Part shown: piece by piece, positions 43,738 through 53,334 of the stretch | Layout of the letters: the number at the start of each line of letters is the position of its first letter | Numbering within the stretch: the first letter of the stretch is position 1 | NCBI GenBank assembly: GCA_950295325.1 | Contig: OX485806.1 | Location: forward strand, 14,508,001 to 14,572,000 | Length of the DNA: 64,000 nucleotides | Source: Polytrichum commune | Taxonomy: Eukaryota > Streptophyta > Polytrichopsida > Polytrichales > Polytrichaceae | Reading direction: 5' to 3' | Translations under genes and position numbers: made by a program | Notes under the pieces: generated by a model | The model's database searches: none | Told to the model about the DNA's origin: nothing | The model's input: the letters and a program-made list of their open reading frames with translations, nothing else

Positions 43738-45129
43738 TCACCAAAACCCCGTGCTGGGGCGCACTTGACCGAATTGATCTCGTCGACTACTCATTTGATC
43801 TGACGATCCCTCAGCCGGTCGGCAAGTGTGAGTGCCCCAGACTTGGTTGAGCAGCTTCAAGGTGTCACGGGCTTTGTGTTTCGTGCGTTGGCTGCAATTG
43901 CTCGGGAGCAACATGAGCAATTTCGTAAATGCGCCCGCCTGTAACGCGGCGTTGATGACACTCCGGTTGGAGGAGTAGGACAACACGGCCCACAACGTGG
44001 CCGTCGCGTGCTCTGTGGCAACATCCGAAACCCCGAGCAACGACCTTACGATCGCGGGGATGGCCAAGGCATGGCTCGATATTGCCTCCCGCCCTTCAGC
44101 ACAGTTGGCGAGAACCTCGAGAAGCGCATACGCGTGCTCCGTGCAGTTATTATTGTTGTTGTTCCGTTGCTCCGAGGCGCTCGACCCAATCAAATCCACC
44201 AGAATCCCAACCGCATTACACTCGATTGCCTCCAACCGGTTTTTCTTAACAATACACAACGAAAGAAGCAACCTCAACCCCACATCCTCCGCCCTGAACC
44301 CTAATTCCCTGTCCCTATCTACCAATAGCAACGTCACGAGCCCCTCGATCGCCCCGGGAAACCCCCCCACCACGCCTTTCAACCGCGGGTCGAGCTCGCA
44401 CACCTTACAAATCAGCTCAGCCGCGTTCACCTTCGCGTCGAGACACCCAAACGACGTCACCAACCAACATAAACACGCGAGCGTCCTCTCGTCCGCAAAC
44501 TCCCTCGTATCCTCATCCCCAAGGTGCAAGAGTGCCACCACTCCCACCGCCTCCTCACAAAACCCTAACTCATCCTCCCCTCCTTGCTCCTCCTCATCGT
44601 TCGACATGTTCTCCCAATCCAGAGTTGCCAGAAACGACGCGAGGATCGGCGCCGCACCGGCCTCCGAGATGCTCCTCCGGTTGCGTTCGCTCTCCATCGC
44701 CAAACTTCGAAGTGTTTTCAAAGACTCCTCGACGTCATAACCCTCGTCAACATTGCAGAGGAGATGACGGACTCGTTCCGGCGCGACAGATTGCTTCGGT
44801 GTCGGAATCCGTTCCACTCCGTAGGCTTTGTGATTTGTACACCACTCTTGGATTAGTCTCCGGAGTGTGTGATTCGGAATGAATTCCTGGTCATCCGCAA
44901 GAACTTGGTTGGAGGATGGGCACCGGTTATGGCCGGATGCTAGCCATTTCTCGATGTTAGCCCTATCGTAGGTCATCCCCGTGCTCAGGGTTACGGGATC
45001 ACTCATAAGTTCCAGTGAGATCGGGCATAGGAAGAAGGATGGAATGCTCAGTTGAGGTACCTGAAGTGAAGATAAATGGGAGGCCCTATCTGATTTGTGG
45101 CCCGGTGCAATCGCCGATCCCAGCGCCAT
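43738..45129 (-). CDS. U-box E3 ubiquitin ligase with armadillo-type repeats (PUB22/23/24-like)
   Basis: 463 aa, one exon. ATG 45129 (MALGSAIAPG) is the first methionine codon; the open frame extends upstream only through a TTG. The U-box is at about residues 30-105: IPSFFLCPISLELMSDPVTL, TGMTYDRANIEKWL, CPSSNQVL and PNHTLRRLIQEWC. This fold recruits an E2 enzyme and catalyses substrate ubiquitination without zinc. From about residue 125 on, leucine-rich helical repeats of armadillo type run to the end (for example AEHAYALLEVLANCAEG-like and ATATLWAVLSYSSN), a substrate-binding solenoid. Length, single exon and architecture match the plant PUB20-24/CMPG-type class, which in angiosperms acts in stress and immune signalling; the role here is inferred. 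The gene is clearly more GC-rich than its flanks. No truncation was seen; the tail after VWGTHTC is unusual and may be extended. Confidence 0.9.
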   Translation of the reverse strand: MALGSAIAPGHKSDRASHLSSLQVPQLSIPSFFLCPISLELMSDPVTLSTGMTYDRANIEKWLASGHNRCPSSNQVLADDQEFIPNHTLRRLIQEWCTNHKAYGVERIPTPKQSVAPERVRHLLCNVDEGYDVEESLKTLRSLAMESERNRRSISEAGAAPILASFLATLDWENMSNDEEEQGGEDELGFCEEAVGVVALLHLGDEDTREFADERTLACLCWLVTSFGCLDAKVNAAELICKVCELDPRLKGVVGGFPGAIEGLVTLLLVDRDRELGFRAEDVGLRLLLSLCIVKKNRLEAIECNAVGILVDLIGSSASEQRNNNNNNCTEHAYALLEVLANCAEGREAISSHALAIPAIVRSLLGVSDVATEHATATLWAVLSYSSNRSVINAALQAGAFTKLLMLLPSNCSQRTKHKARDTLKLLNQVWGTHTCRPAEGSSDQMSSRRDQFGQVRPSTGFW

Positions 45130-45139
45130 CGACTTCGAT

Positions 45140-46230
45140 CTCAAACTCCTGACTCCAGGTTCAATGTGCCTCTGAAACAAATCTTGCCTCTGAAATTTGA
45201 CAGATACCTATTTGAATCTTTGAATTGGGATCTGCATTCAGGAATCTCGTGGTCAGCATCGTTTAAACTTCGCAAACCATCATTGATGAAGTTTGCTGCA
45301 TGTTCCTTGCCATTCTCGACATTGCAAGTACTGCAAACTGCAGAAGGCGGAATAGGAATTAACTATTTGTTATACATTACCATTATTTGTCTTGGTGTTG
45401 GAAATAGACTCTTAGTTGTAGACTCTTTGGCTAAGACAGACAGACTATGATGAATCAAGCCAATTTTCTAGAAGAACGTCTGTGAGTGAGTTTAGACACA
45501 TATATACATACCTATGGCTAGAGCCGCACACCGGCCCGGAAGATTGTGGTGACTTGATTCACAGTAAAAACGTTTCCTACGAAATTGTGGAACTGCCACC
45601 GAATGAGAGAAGAATTTTCTGCAAATCGCCGCAAATCGGTGGAAAGCAAGTGGGCCACTTATAGTATAATAGTCTCTCAACCTCTGGATGCAGTGACCTA
45701 CCCGACTCGGCTACTTCTGCTTCTTCTTCTCCGACGCTCAGCCTTGTATCAATTTCACAGAACCAGTTTCAATGTCCCGATTAAGCACAACAGCGGCGAT
45801 TGGTGAGATTCCTAACATAATCATCCAACACCTCCCATTCTCATTACAAGTGCAATTGCGGAAAGACCAAATCTTAACAATAAATTAAAGTCAATCATTC
45901 ACACTGCCATTCTTGAAGCCTTGGTGTTGAGAATGCCTTATTCGTAGCAGATCCAAAAGGAAAAAGCCCTTGGCAAGACAAGCTAAGACTTAGCTTGTGC
46001 TGAATCAAGCCAATTCTTTAAACCAATAACAACTGTAAATGAGTTTAGACATGGCATATATACCTGTGGCGAGATTCCGCCGAATTCACAATGATCGAAT
46101 CAATATACAAATAACCCGTAGATTATCGGACGAGGCTTCTTCTTCTTCTTCGACGCCCAGCCCTGTATAAATTTCGCAAAACCAGCTTCAATGCCCCAGG
46201 CTGCTCCGAAAGAAATCTTGCCGCCTCTGA
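45140..46230. repeat. Duplicated 5' flank of the U-box gene (~540-bp unit, two diverged copies)
   Basis: Blocks from the first unit recur in the same order ~510-540 bp further on: GGTTCAATGTGCCTCTGAAA near 45160 and GCTTCAATGCCCC...GCCTCTGAAAG near 46185; TGAATCAAGCCAATT at 45452 and 46001; GAGTTTAGACA at 45489 and 46033; and CTTCTTCTTCTCCGACGC at 45719 against CTTCTTCTTCGACGCCCAGCC at 46140. It probably includes the promoter and 5' UTR of the gene on the minus strand. Confidence 0.5.
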
Positions 46231-46639
46231 AAGTCACATAATATGCCTACTGTGATAGAAACTGAGGCTTTAAAGGACCCCAGGCATGGATACACACTGG
46301 CCTGGCTTTTAGTGTGCGAGAGTGAGAAGACTATTAACCTTAATCTGCACAGGCCGCAAATCGATCGAAAGCAAATTGGCTACTAGTTTAAATTCAAATC
46401 TCTCAACCTCTGGATATTCATGACGAAACAGAAAAAAAGTAATTTAGCACACCGACTACCACGCCGCAGCATCTGGGTCCCCTTCTAGATCCATTGATGT
46501 GATCACTTGACCTATAGACTCTAACACACACTAAATTCTTCTTCAACTAGGGAGTGCAGATTTAAAAAATTCTAGGTTGCTTGTCAAAATTGCAGTTTGA
46601 AGCAACCAGGTGAAACAAACTAATCTTCAGGATCACACT

Positions 46640-47740
46640 AGAGCTAATTGCAAGACTATATATTTGTAACTCCGCTGTGCAGACCGCTCCCTACTGTGCA
46701 GACTGCCAAGCATGTGTTAAGTTACTTAGTGCAAGTACTTCTTCTGCAGACTTGAAGTCAGAGTGCAACTTAGCCCACCAGGATCCAGAACCAGCAGATT
46801 CCAGGTTTTGTTTGTTCTGCACTTTTAACAAACCCCGTGAAACAAAACTTGCAAGGCTAATTATTCCTCCTTCGTCACTGAGTAGTCTTGTGCATGCTGC
46901 CAACCGGGTCTTGTTGTGCAAGTTCTTCTGCAGACTCGATGAATTGTATGCCAATAGTTCATTACCCCACCAAGATCCAGATATGTGATCAAAGAAGGAA
47001 GTAGTCCTGATCCAACAAATTCTGGGTTGCTTGTAAAAATGCAGTGTGAACTAATTAACCCGGTGAAACACACTCTTCAGGATCAGACTAAACTTGCAGC
47101 AAGACTAATTACTCCTCCTCGGCCACTGAGTAGATTTGTGCTGCCAAGCAAGCTTGTGTTGGTATGCAAGTTTTGCAGACTTGAGTTGAAACATTGCAAC
47201 TAATTAGCCCACCAGAATCCAGATATCTGATTTTTCTTTTAGCTAAAAAAAAATTTAAAGGGGACGTAGTCCAGATCCAACAACAACTTCTGGGTTGCTT
47301 GCAAAAACTGCAGTTTGAATCAAACTCTTGATGGATGAGACTAAACTTGCAAGCAGACTCTTATAGTTTTACTCCTTCGCCACTAAAGTCTTGTCACTTG
47401 TGCTGCCAAGCGTGTGTTGTTGGACAAGTTTTTCCTCTGCAGACTGGAATAAAAACTGCAACTAATTAGTCCACCAGGGTTCAACAAATCCCGTATTGCT
47501 AGCTTGCAAAATCTGCAGTTTGAAGTGCTAACACCCGCAGAAACTTGAAACTAGACTCCAGGATCAGGCTATTGAACTTGGATGAAGAAAACTTGACCAA
47601 ATTACTCCCGCCTCCTCTCCCTCCGTGAGTCGGCAGGCTGATGTGCTGCCAAGCGTGTGTTAACTTGCTTAGACGACCTTTTGTGCAAGAAGTTCTAGTT
47701 CATCGACTGCAGACTATCTTAAGTTCATCAAGAAGTGAAT
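46640..47740. repeat. Degenerate ~240-bp tandem array, about five units
   Basis: The phrase GCTGCCAAGC(G/A)TGTGTT (or GCTGCCAACCGGGTCTTGTTG) recurs at about 46697, 46896, 47140, 47402 and 47645. Each is followed by CAAGTT-TTCTGCAGACT and, in most units, AACTAATTAG-CCACCA. The units are also linked by AGATCCAACAAATTCTGGGTTGCTTG and ACTTGCAA...TTACTCCTCC. No intact frame; it looks like an old amplified segment. Confidence 0.6.
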
Positions 47741-48114
47741 GCTTGAAGTTAGCGGCTGGCACCAAGGTGAAGATCATCCCATATCTGATAACTATAATAA
47801 TAGGTTATGTTAAAGCGGGTGAGCGCATCAGCAACTGACACAACTTGCAGGGCCATTGAGCTGAACTCAGTTCTGCATCTTCATCTCTTTCCCAGTATCT
47901 AGGTCCTACGTAGATACACCATCTTCACCGGTGGCCACATCTACATCCCTCCTAGATAACTCACCCTTCAAGGGAGCCTGTCATGTCCTTGCGCCACAAA
48001 CTATGAGAGGTCAACGACCTGCCTGCATCGTAACTGCCTCAGGCCCACCTTTCGACAAGCGCCTGCAGCTGGCAGCAGGCAGACTCACTTAGTAGACCAT
48101 TAACTTAACACATT

Positions 48115-48485
48115 AGTATTACACTCTAGCCTCCCTAATATCACGCCTGTGGCAACCAAAGTGCACGTGACATTAAGGAGGTCTGCAGTGTTAACATGGA
48201 TGCGTGATAATAGGGAATTAGTGTAGCATGTGACACTATGGAATAATACAAAGTCAACGTTGTAATCGTGACGATGATGGCAACGGTAACGACGTGATGT
48301 GGGCAAGCGTGTGGTTTGAATTCTTAGGTGAACCATTTCAATGTCAGAGCCCGTGATATATGAGAAGGAAATGTGACATCGAGGAGGGAGGGTTTCAACT
48401 GAGCACATCCGTTCCCTCGGGTTTCAGGATATAAGAGAGGGAGTGACACGACAAAGGGGTGACATTACGGAGGTTAGGATGTACT
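48115..48485. repeat. Rep-C MITE with ~27-bp terminal inverted repeats, copy 1
   Basis: The left end AGTATTACACTCTAGCCTCC and the reverse complement of the right end (AGTACATCCTAACCTCC) are imperfect inverted repeats, continuing as CTAATATCAC and GTAATGTCAC. The 371-bp body matches 58282-58614 over its full length (ACATTAAGGAGGT, GCATG-TAATAG, CAGAGCCC-TGATATATG, AAGAGAGGGAGTGACA). No coding capacity. Confidence 0.75.
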
Positions 48486-48519
48486 ATGATTTAGTGTCCG
48501 GGGTGAGTTTCAAACATAA

Positions 48520-48721
48520 TCGGTCGAGATCCAAGTGATTCCAAGTCCAACCGGTTATATGTTGACATCTTCTGGCTTTTTTTTATTGGTTTGGGGTATA
48601 TTCTATAGATTCCTCTAAAACGATTGGAAAATTTTCCTTAAGTGGCGAACTTCAACCAGGTATTTCTCAAACTCGACCGGTTCATATGTAACTATTGGTT
48701 AGTTCTCCCCGTCCATTGCTA
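48520..48721 (-). repeat. Rep-A MITE-like repeat, copy 5
   Basis: An inverted, nearly full-length copy: ATCGGTCGAGATCC, CAAGTCCAACCGG, ATGTTGACATCTTC, ATATTCTATAGATTCCTCT, ACTTCAACCAGG, GACCGGTTCATATGTAACTA and terminal TTCTCCCCG. Confidence 0.65.
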
Positions 48722-49904
48722 TGATTCTCACACAAGTGACACACTAACTTAAGGTCCATTTTACACTAAAATGGCCTTATCAACTAAAATGAGCCAATTG
48801 GGCCATTATGAGACAATCCTTTTGTCACAATTGATGAGATCTGCCATATTACAATTGATTATTTGCATGGTTTTATAAACATGTGTGGGTGTATTGGAAT
48901 GGTTGAGTTGTATTTTAAGAACCCTCAACGGGTATTCTCTCGTACCAACTAGCAATCATTACATTCCCATCACGTTCCCTACATTAAATTGAGTGGACCA
49001 ATTGGCTCATTTTAGTTGATAAGGCCATTAAAGTAGATAGGCCTAATTTGGTTACTTTTGTGTTGTTTGCTACCTTTATACTACTTGGATTCGCATGGAA
49101 CGTTGAATTTATGTGCATCCACAAATGAATTTGAAGAAGCCAAGATCAATATCTTAAAGTTAAGGACATGATCTCGAGTTGTTATGAATGGTCAAAGTCC
49201 ACTAACAGTGAGCCATAAGAAGGTCACATGGGTCCCCTCCCTCACATATAATGTCAACATATGTTTTGCTCCAAATGATGTTTACTTAGTACATACACGA
49301 CCAAGCTCTCAACCATTAGTTTTTCATTACCATGCTATTCATGTGGAAAGCTATGCACTAAGTTACAACAAGCCTAGGCTTGTGAGATTTTTAAATGCCA
49401 TGGTCGTCTGGTTTTATGTTAGACTCATCTATTCGAAACATTTATGATGTTTTCTTGTTCCTTTGATGGAACCATGAAACATTATACATTGCATGTCATG
49501 CAAGTTTGTTTGTCCATTTAAACATCCTTGCAGATCCCTATGCCCTCAAGCTCTAGTGTAGACTCGTAGAGTGAAGTGAGATGATCCATAGATGAGAGAT
49601 TTTAGATTTTCAATGGGATTCTCAACCATATTGTAAAGTGTCCCTAATGAAGTTAGCCCTTAAAGGACACATGGGCTCAGCATATGGCCATATAATACGC
49701 AATTTTTTAAATTAATAATAAAAAATAAAAATCCTTGTGATTTTTGGAGCTTATGTGAATATCTTATTTATTTAGTAAAGTGGCTTACCACAAGGTAGGC
49801 AATAAACCCTCTCTTGTATCAAGGGGTCCGTTGAACAAGGCAGGGCCAACAAGCTCAAATTCACGTCAGTAATAATACTGATGTGAGTTTTTCTTTTCTT
49901 TCTT

Positions 49905-50125
49905 TCCTTGTCAAAGTGAAGATCCCCGTGCTCATTAATGGTCATAAAGGTCCCCCCAATTATATTAACTACTAAACCTAGAATGATTGTAATCATATTT
50001 TGAGCACGTAATCCGATCTCTTTTGAACAAACGTCCTTTTGATATCCGTTCTTGGAGCAACACCTTATCAAATACCACTCAAATGTGGGTGACCGATGAA
50101 GACAAGTAGCCGAATTAGGCATCAC
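49905..50125 (+). repeat. Rep-B dispersed repeat, copy
   Basis: Marks: GTCAAAGTGAAGATCC, GGTCATAAAGGTCCCCCCAA, CCTAGAATGATTGTAA, AATCCGATCTCTTTTGAAC, GTCCTTTTGATATCCGTTCTT, CACTCAAATGTGGGTGACC and CGAATTAGGCA. This is the best full-length representative of the short form. Confidence 0.7.
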
Positions 50126-50179
50126 GTCTACCTTAATAAAGTTAACCAACTTTGATTATGCTCCTTTGAAAAGTCAATG

Positions 50180-50182
<3 letters not shown>

Positions 50183-50221
<39 letters not shown>
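50183..50221. repeat. (AT)n microsatellite
   Basis: About 19 uninterrupted AT dinucleotides. Length is likely to be polymorphic. Confidence 0.95.
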
Positions 50222-50224
<3 letters not shown>

Positions 50225-50879
50225 ACTTTGGGATTCGTGGTGTCTTTATAAACTCATCCATCATGGATGAAGGGGCTCCAATATTTATTTATTCTTAAAA
50301 ACATAACATAAAACACAAAGATCACCCCTAGTACGAGATTGAGGGCTGATTCATTCCAATTTCACTCCACTAGATTCCTCGAAGGTATCTGAGCCTGTTT
50401 CTGAAGCCGAATGATCTAAACGTAGCTGTTTACATGTTATGTTACAACATGATTCACAATCGCGGTTTTCACCTTCGGCAGTGGATGAGTTTCCGTAGAC
50501 ACCATGCCCAAACCCTTCATAGCCGTGTATATACATATATATGAGTGGAGTTCAGGCTGCATCATCAATCAGTTCAGTATGTATGAATGAATGACGAGAG
50601 AATTAATGGTATTGTATTGATAGATTTATGAGTAGATTGTCGTCACTAACCGACTGTACACTGGCAATATGCAGGGAGCTAGGCAGGGAGGGAGGGAGAG
50701 AGGGATCTATGGACTCGATGGCTAGGTAGGGGTTCATGAGTAATAAACTTCATGAGTGCACACAGCGAAGCTCCCTCTTCTGACACTCACAAAAGTCGCC
50801 TTGTTTGGTGCTCCGCGCCGCTTCCACAAAGTCACATGCTACCAATCAGGCCAGCACTTAGACAGACACCCAACGAAAA

Positions 50880-51290
50880 TAGGGAGAGATAGAGCCGACT
50901 GCTATTTATGGATGATCCGGTTGAATTTTGCACAAGAACCGGTTGAAGTTCGAGATGTTAGGGAGAAGTATCAATTGTTTGAGTGGAATCTGTAGAATAC
51001 ACCCCAAATCGATGAAGAAAGACGATAAGGTGTCAACGTGACAATGTTCAACCGAGTTTGTATGTTGGGTGGGGCCGGGAATAAGCTAGATTCTGTTTAG
51101 AATTGTACCATGTTTATTCTCACAGCAGAGCACTGCACCAGGATATTCATGTTGTAAAACTTGGGTGAAGTGGTGTGTTGATATTCATTTGAACGGAATG
51201 GCTAGTAGTAGTTGAATAATGTTATGAGGATGCAACTTGTTGAACTTGGAAACACTGGGATGTTGAAAGATTATGCCCGAAAATCTTTGT
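50880..51290 (+). repeat. Rep-A copy 6, split by a Rep-D insertion (about 51061-51231)
   Basis: The left part (50880-51060) has ATGATCCGGTTGAA, GAACCGGTTGAAGTTCGAGA, GTGGAATCTGTAGAATACACC and GTGTCAACGTG. The right part resumes at 51232 with ACTTGTTGAACTTGGAAACACTGGGAT and ends TATGCCCGAAAATCT. Between them lies an inverted Rep-D copy (GTTTATTCTCACAGCAGAGCA). This gives a relative age: Rep-A before Rep-D. Confidence 0.6.
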
Positions 51291-51299
51291 GGACATTGC

Positions 51300-53210
51300 T
51301 TAATTAGGCCCAACCCTCTGTAGTCACACCTCCTTCCTAATATTGTTGTCTGCTCATAGCTTGCCCAATCTTCTCCATAGGAACTGTACAACATTGATTA
51401 TTCCTATTAGTGCATGTAGTTTTAGTTTCTGAAACACGCACTGTTTTGCCAAGCCTCAAAATTCGTGGGGGTTGAAGATACTGAATTCATGAATACATGC
51501 TCATTTACCATAGAATTCAAGAAATTTAGTGTGTGTTCTAGAGGTGCTTGTAGAGTGATAAAAAAATAATATGCAAACACATGCTTGTCAATGAATAGTG
51601 TTGAATCCACTAGTATGTTCAATGAATGTTCCCGACATGAACGGTGCTTCCTAGATCTTTTGATAGCACTAATATCATAGAAAAAAGAATTATTTTTCAC
51701 TTAGTTCCTACACGCACTACTAGTCCTCCCTCACTAGTTGGGATAATTAGTGTACTATATCCTAGATCACCTTCATCATCTTTCACTGGCTTTGGCTTCA
51801 TTACACCTACCAAGAGGGGGCAACAATAAGAAACATGTGTCCTATAGATTGGATGTTGTTAAATCCCAATTTAGGCTGATTGTGTAGATTGATTCAAGGT
51901 CATTGCCTTGATTTAGGGGTTGATGGGATTAAAACAAAATTCTTGCAATGGGGTTTTGTAATAGTAATCAACATTTTCATCTTCCTCCTTCCCTTGTCTA
52001 TCCTCCCCCTTGGTAGATGTCATAAACCCGAATTCCATCATGTGCAAGTCAATTTTGGATATGAAACCTCTGGCGAGATTTCATGACATCTACACAACAC
52101 CTTTATGGTATTGAGTGTCAGTAAATTTTTTGAATTTTGCAATGTCATATAATATTTTAGTATTTTGTTAATATCTAAAAAATAATAATGGTTATTCATG
52201 GTGCCGCATCACTCATCAACTAAACATATTAAGAAATACACAAGAATATGCCATGCTTTATCCCAAAAAAGATCTTTGACCAATCAAATTCATCGAAAAA
52301 ATGAGCGGAATGCTTGTGTGATCCACTAAGTGAGAACAACTCAATAATTGAGCACCTCCACAAATTCTCATGCCAGAATGTGCAAACCATAATAAGCTAG
52401 CTACATTGCATTTGGATTATGTAAATTGGCCCATATTGCTACCACACGTATGCAAAGAATTCCAAATGTTAAATTAAACGGTCGATGTGAGAACAAAAGG
52501 CCACTTTTTACGTGAACATTTAAGAAGAAAACAAAACAATTTTACCAAAACAAACAAAACCAGCATATAGTAAAGTAATTCTAGACTTTTGATGAGTTAG
52601 AAAATTAGCAAATAATTTTTGGAGTTATGAACATGTGTGCTTCAAGTGTTGTTATTTGTACTCGTCATGTAGCCATTGTGCTCGTGATCATTGGAGATTG
52701 CGTGGTGTTAGATTCAATGGTTCTTGCTCTCTAGATGATTTTGGATCTAAGAAAGTAGTAGATTCGATATCCATATATCATATATTTTGTAACCATGGAT
52801 ATTGGGCGGAATTCATGGGAAGACCATGCGATCCTCGCAATGGCCTACACGACATGGTACCTATCCGAAACCTTGCATAATTCCCAAGTTCATTTCCTAC
52901 CCCAAATGGCATGTGACTTATCTGAGTGTACCTTTTTTTTCCAACCTAAATCTCTAGAACCCGGTGACCTTGTTTGCTTGTTGGCAATGAGATAAAGTGA
53001 GTTTGATTCGTCCCCGAAAAGTATCAATCAATAGTCAGTCTAAATTTGAACAAGGCACAAACAATCAAGGACTCTTCGCAAGCCCGCCAACTAGAATTTA
53101 GCCCCAATTTTATCACATTGATTATCACTAACCCAACTCAGAAACTCAATGTATTAGGTTCTAAGCTCCTTCCACAGTATCACTTGGTCTGTGTGTTTGG
53201 TTATCAAGCA
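51300..53210. other. AT-rich intergenic region without recognisable gene
   Basis: ORFs here are short and give no family resemblance. The 81-aa frame at 52635-52880 is cysteine-rich near its start but lacks ordered zinc-binding spacing. Nothing else to annotate. Confidence 0.5.
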
Positions 53211-53214
53211 ACGT

Positions 53215-53331
53215 TGTGTTATATGATTTATAGAATATACTCCAATCTAATAAAGAGGAACTGAAAGATGTCAACATTCAACCAGTTGGACTTGGCAACA
53301 CTAGGATATGGAGCCCAAAAGTCTCCCCGGG
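53215..53331 (+). repeat. Rep-A copy 7 (right half)
   Basis: ATTTATAGAATATACTCCAATC, GATGTCAACATTCAACCAGTTGG, ACTTGGCAACACTAGGAT and terminal GCCCAAAAGTCTCCCCGG. The left half is missing. Confidence 0.6.
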
Positions 53332-53334
53332 CAT

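Noticed and set aside
43997-44740. 247-aa open frame on the plus strand
   Set aside because: It lies antisense to the U-box/armadillo coding region and reflects its GC-rich codon pattern; no recognisable domain.
52635-52990. Cysteine-rich 81-aa frame as a zinc-finger protein
   Set aside because: Cysteines are not in any ordered zinc-binding spacing and the overlapping frame is equally open.
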